Of a stretch of DNA of 64,000 bases, positions 60,904 through 64,000 are shown in pieces. The notes beneath the pieces are model-generated. The model worked only from the letters and a program-made list of their open reading frames with translations. It made no database searches and was not told where the DNA came from. Each line of letters opens with the position of its first letter. Position 1 is the stretch's first letter. The stretch is taken from positions 372,001 through 436,000 of the forward strand of contig CAWFIT010000004.1 in NCBI GenBank assembly GCA_963815965.1, read 5' to 3'. Source of the DNA: DASVFB01 sp963815965 (lineage in GTDB: Bacteria; Actinomycetota; Thermoleophilia; Gaiellales; Gaiellaceae). The position numbers and the translations under genes were made by a program.

Positions 60904-61413
60904 TCAGGCGCCGCAAGCTCGGTCGATCCGCCGCGCGGCGACCCGCACGATCGCGAGCGCATGCGGGTCGGCGAGCTGGCTGGCCGCTGTCGCGATGTCG
61001 TCGTGCTCGACCGACCGCTGGGCACGGCCGAAGTCGGTTGCGAACCGGCTCAATCCCTCGACGAGCTGGTGCTTGGCCGGCACGAGCGGCTCCGGCGCGG
61101 CGAGCAGGGACAAGAGCGAGGCCGCGTAGAGCAGGTTCGTCTTCGCGTCACCGGTTCGCTTCGCGAGTTCCTTCGGGTGGATCGACTGCGTCATCGAATC
61201 GACGCTGCTCGAAACGAGCTGCGACACATAACGGATGGTTGACTCGAGCCGCCGGCAGGTCGCACGATCGGCGTCGGAGGTGAGCGTCGAGGCGGGAACG
61301 GTCTGCGCGTCGCTAGTAGCCGCCTCCTGTTGCTTCGTCGTCTTGCCGGCGCAACTCGTTAGCGCGGCCACGAGCACAATCGCGCAGGTCACTCGGACGA
61401 CTGGCCCGCGCAT
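60904..61413 (-). CDS. Putative lipoprotein
   Basis: 169 residues. Signal with lipobox ALTSC (about residues 17-21), then a Thr/Ser-rich stretch and a helical domain (RRLESTIRYVSQLVSSSVDSM, AKTNLLYAASLLSLLAAP). Two further Cys (about residue 50 and near the end) could form a disulfide. No family recognised. ATG 61413; divergent from the next lipoprotein gene with only 24 bases between. Confidence 0.72.
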   Translation of the reverse strand: MRGPVVRVTCAIVLVAALTSCAGKTTKQQEAATSDAQTVPASTLTSDADRATCRRLESTIRYVSQLVSSSVDSMTQSIHPKELAKRTGDAKTNLLYAASLLSLLAAPEPLVPAKHQLVEGLSRFATDFGRAQRSVEHDDIATAASQLADPHALAIVRVAARRIDRACGA

Positions 61414-61437
61414 GCGACGGAGGCTATCGCCCAGCCG

Positions 61438-62431
61438 GTGATGCTCAGTGATGATCTCCCCGTGCGCGCGAGTCTCGCAATCGCCTGCGTCCTGCTGCTC
61501 GCAGTCGCGGCAGGCTGCAGCTCTGGCTCGAAGTCGAGCGAGGCGGATTCCGGTCCTCCGCCGGTTCCGTGGATCTCCACGAAGCCGCCGCAGGTCGCCG
61601 AGCGGACTCCCGTGACGACGCCGTGCCGCGCTTCCGATCTCCGCATCTCGGGACAGGTGAAGTTCGTGCCGAGACTGCAAGGGGGAATCGCGTTGGTGAC
61701 GATCCGCAACGCCGGCCGCACCTGCCGCCTGACGGGACGGCCGCACGTGACCTTCGTCAAGAAGGGAGGACCGGTGCAGGTGGAGAAGCCGATCGCGACG
61801 ACGCACGCGAACTTCCCGGAGGCGACGTATCCGCCCTCGAGCCTGCTCGCACTGCGGCGGGGCGAGTCGGGCGCGCTAACGGTCACGTGGGACAACTGGT
61901 GCGATCCGGTCGTCAAGGGCGTGCCGCACGTGCCGCCGAAGGCGGTCCGGATCACGCTGCCCGCGGGCCGCGGCAACCTCGACGCGGACTACAACGCTGT
62001 CCCGCCGTGCGTCGACTCGAACCAGCCGACGACGATCGGCGTCTCGAGGTTCCAGCCGAGCCTCGTCCGGTTCGCCGGGCGCTGGTCGGATGCGTTCCTG
62101 CGCGCGTCCGTGCCGGGTCAGCCCCTCCACGCGCGGCGCGGCGGCCCGCTCCGCTTCCGCGTCCTGCTCACGAATGCCTCGGGAACGACCGTCCGCTTCG
62201 GACGCTGCCCCGCGTACGCCGCGCAGCTCGTCCCTGCAGGCAGCGTCCACGTCTACACGCTCAACTGCCGCGCCGCGCACGCGATCGCGCCCGGGCGGGA
62301 GCCTTGCGTTCGCAATCCAGGTCCCGGTCCCGGACGGCGCACCGACGGGCGCGAACGGCCTGTTCTGGGAGCTCGACCCGTTCGGCGCGCGGGCGCCGCA
62401 GGTGCATGCGCGCGTCGTAGTCCGCCGCTGA
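61438..62431 (+). CDS. DUF4232-like lipoprotein, frameshifted near the end
   Basis: About 330 residues after repair. Lipobox LLLAVAAGC (about residue 27), then two beta-sandwich halves with VTIRNAGRTCRLTGRPHVTF and FRVLLTNASGTTVRFGRCPAY, as in DUF4232-type proteins. The first frame loses homology at AHAIAPG; the second continues GGSLAFAIQVPVPDGA to the stop at 62431. One extra G in CCCGGGCGGGAG near 62291-62300 explains it. Start GTG 61438 or ATG 61441. Confidence 0.72.
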
Positions 62432-62463
62432 GGGGGAGGGCGCCTCGCGGCGCCCTCCCCCTC
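62430..62463. terminator. Bidirectional terminator between convergent genes
   Basis: GAGGGGGAGGGCGCC (62430-62444) and GGCGCCCTCCCCCTC (62449-62463) form a perfect 15-bp stem with a TCGC loop, overlapping the stop of the plus-strand gene and 9 bases beyond the minus-strand stop. Confidence 0.8.
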
Positions 62464-62471
62464 CCTGCGTG

Positions 62472-64000
62472 TCAGTGCGCCTTGGTCGCCCAGCTCGCGA
62501 GATCCGAGAGCGTCGGGCTCGTCGCGGCCGACGGCGTCGCGTGTCCAGCAGCGGCAACGAAGTCCGCCTGCTCCTGCGCGGTCAGGGCGCCGCACGCGTC
62601 GGCCTGTGAGCCGCTCGACGGAGGCAGAGGCTCCGTCGGCGGGACGAGCGCCGGGAAGTACGTCGGGAAGAAGTCGATCGGCTCCAACTGCCGGAAGGAC
62701 CCCCACGCCCCGTCGAATCCGACGAGGAGCTTGACGTCGCGCCACGCCGCCTGAGTCGGGAACGTGTGCTGGATCGTCGGCTCAGTCGTCGCGACGACCG
62801 GGCTCCCGTCGCCGAAGTCCCAGTAGTAGGTCAGGCCGTCACTCGTGCCGTCCGGCCGCCGGCTGAAGCCGGCGTCGAACGTGACAGTCGTCTGCGCCGT
62901 CGGCTTCTTCGGCGTCATCTCGAAGTACGCGATCGGCCGGTCGGGCTTCGTGACCGCTCCGCCCTCTTCCGGCGAGGCGATCGCGTACGAGAACCACGTC
63001 GCGATGAACTCGACGCCCCGTATGAGGCCTTCCGACGGGTCGTCGAATCCGCCCGGACCGTGGACGGTGCCGGACGCCCAGTAGTTCAGGTTCGAGAAGT
63101 AGTCGCTGTTCGAGTCCTGCCCGTACTCGCCGGCCAGCGTCGGCTTGCCCTGGGGCGTGTTCGGGTACGTCGCCGGATACGGGTTGTCCGCCCCGCCGAC
63201 GAGCGGGTCGATGCTCGAGTCGTACTGGCCGATGTCGCCGAGGGACGGGATGCCGCGGACGCCGAACGACACCTGGTCGGTACGGCCCGTGCGGTCGTCG
63301 AGCACCGGCGTGTAGAGCGCCTGGTCCGCGGGCAGGTACGCCGGCACCGTCTGGATGCCCGGGTTGTCCGGCACCGAGCCCGTGTTCTTGAACACGAGCG
63401 GGTTCTCCAGCGGGATGCTGAAGTTGTATTTCTGGCCCAGGTCCTGGAGCGCCGTCGTCACGGCATCGGCGGCGGAGGCGCGGAACGCCTGCACGGCCGG
63501 CAGGTTGTGCTGCAGCCGTTGGATGCCGACGGCGCCGTACACGCCGTTCGCCGCGGGCGAGACCGGGGTGGCGTTGATGTTGTTGAACCATGGCCCGGCC
63601 TGACCGTCGAGCAGGTTGCTCATGTAGTAACCGGTGCCCCACTTGTGCGCGGGATAGTTGAGGCCGTCCTGGTCGTTGTTGAGCACGCCGATGATCTGGC
63701 CCTGCGGGCTGTCGGAGATCAGGCCCGTGGCCGACCCGTTCACCGTCGAGCCATACGGGTGGCTCTTCGCAAGGGGCGCCGCGAGCGTGATGCCGGTGCC
63801 GAGGGCGGAGACGTCGATCACGCGCGCGCCGACCGGGTGGGCGTTCGGGAGACCGGCAGTGAGGGTGATACCGCTGCCGATGTCCTGAACGGGATTCCCG
63901 CTCGCGTGACCGGCGGCGAGCGGCGTCGCGAGAACCACCCCCGTCCCTGCCGCACCTGCCGTGCCGACCGACGTGATGGTGTCGTACTCGACGTTCGGGA
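62472..64000 (-). CDS. Secreted M28-peptidase-like protein with PKD domain (cut by window end)
   Basis: At least 509 residues; the N-terminus lies beyond the window. The visible part opens with three copies of a short unit GTGITLAAPLAKSHPYG / GSGITLTAGLPNAHPVG / GTGVVLATPLAAGHASG. An aminopeptidase-like region follows (GVLNNDQDGLNYPAHKWG, then RTDQVSFGVRGIPSLGDIGQYDS, resembling the M28 SDH-GIP segment). A PKD domain (TVTFDAGFSRRPDG, YYWDFGDGSP) comes after it. Metal ligands cannot be confirmed here. Likely exported protease or binding protein. Confidence 0.75.
   Translation of the reverse strand, partial: PNVEYDTITSVGTAGAAGTGVVLATPLAAGHASGNPVQDIGSGITLTAGLPNAHPVGARVIDVSALGTGITLAAPLAKSHPYGSTVNGSATGLISDSPQGQIIGVLNNDQDGLNYPAHKWGTGYYMSNLLDGQAGPWFNNINATPVSPAANGVYGAVGIQRLQHNLPAVQAFRASAADAVTTALQDLGQKYNFSIPLENPLVFKNTGSVPDNPGIQTVPAYLPADQALYTPVLDDRTGRTDQVSFGVRGIPSLGDIGQYDSSIDPLVGGADNPYPATYPNTPQGKPTLAGEYGQDSNSDYFSNLNYWASGTVHGPGGFDDPSEGLIRGVEFIATWFSYAIASPEEGGAVTKPDRPIAYFEMTPKKPTAQTTVTFDAGFSRRPDGTSDGLTYYWDFGDGSPVVATTEPTIQHTFPTQAAWRDVKLLVGFDGAWGSFRQLEPIDFFPTYFPALVPPTEPLPPSSGSQADACGALTAQEQADFVAAAGHATPSAATSPTLSDLASWATKAH

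Noticed and set aside
57804..61025. A single 1073-codon minus-strand ORF
   Set aside because: Its first 236 codons are an out-of-frame shadow of the pgsA-like gene. The real protein starts at ATG 60317 with the nucleotidyltransferase motif.

Overview
The window is a gene-dense, high-GC (roughly two-thirds by eye) bacterial chromosome segment that reads as a deep-branching actinomycete, most likely of the class Thermoleophilia (Gaiellales/Solirubrobacterales type). The reasons are an archaeal-type AspRS, RNase J plus RNase Y, the MurT/GatD lipid II amidation pair, a GarA-like FHA/MerR pair, an RsiG-like short coiled coil, and frequent GTG/TTG and apparently CTG starts. The lineage is an inference from gene content. 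No tRNA, rRNA, CRISPR array, prophage or insertion sequence was seen; this is core chromosome.

Layout. 0-4 kb: dapA end, a T-box leader, aspS, RNase J. 4-10.5 kb: accessory enzymes (arylsulfotransferase-like, hydrolases, AlkZ-like, cupin, beta-lactamase-fold). 10.8-13.4 kb: a large secreted DUF11-repeat protein. 13.5-15.6 kb: ftsK. 15.7-20.8 kb: a BmpA/NupOPQ-type nucleoside ABC importer. 21-27 kb: RodZ-like, cinA, thpR, recA, recX, rny. 27-37.5 kb: miaB, a phosphatase, miaA, GNAT, dapF, facing dapE-dapC-dapD, then hflX and dut. 37.6-41.3 kb: Nudix, flippase-like, gatD, murT. 41.5-44.3 kb: a GGDEF/HD-GYP protein. 44.3-50 kb: FHA-winged-helix, Ser/Thr kinase, peptidoglycan amidase, class II amidotransferase. 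50-53 kb: two sigma-70 genes around a TolB-like protein. 54.4-60.9 kb (minus strand): pgsA-like, manC-PMM fusion, RsiG-like, GarA-like FHA, MerR, apt. 60.9-64 kb: lipoproteins and a PKD/M28-like secreted protein.

How genes work together. Lysine/DAP synthesis (dapA, D, C, E, F), MurT/GatD and the amidase describe a DAP-type, amidated peptidoglycan. The GGDEF/HD-GYP enzyme and the RsiG-like protein suggest c-di-GMP control; the kinase and two FHA proteins suggest phospho-signalling.

Most notable: two copies of a covarying ~162-nt structured RNA directly upstream of a Nudix gene and of apt, each burying the ribosome-binding site in its closing helix, which looks like an undescribed cis-regulatory RNA. 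Also notable are a translational T-box before aspS, a DapF with both catalytic cysteines replaced by serine, at least three probable CTG start codons, and convergent gene pairs that share a CTAG stop. About nine genes carry apparent single-base frameshifts, including normally essential ones, so part of the sequence probably contains indel errors.
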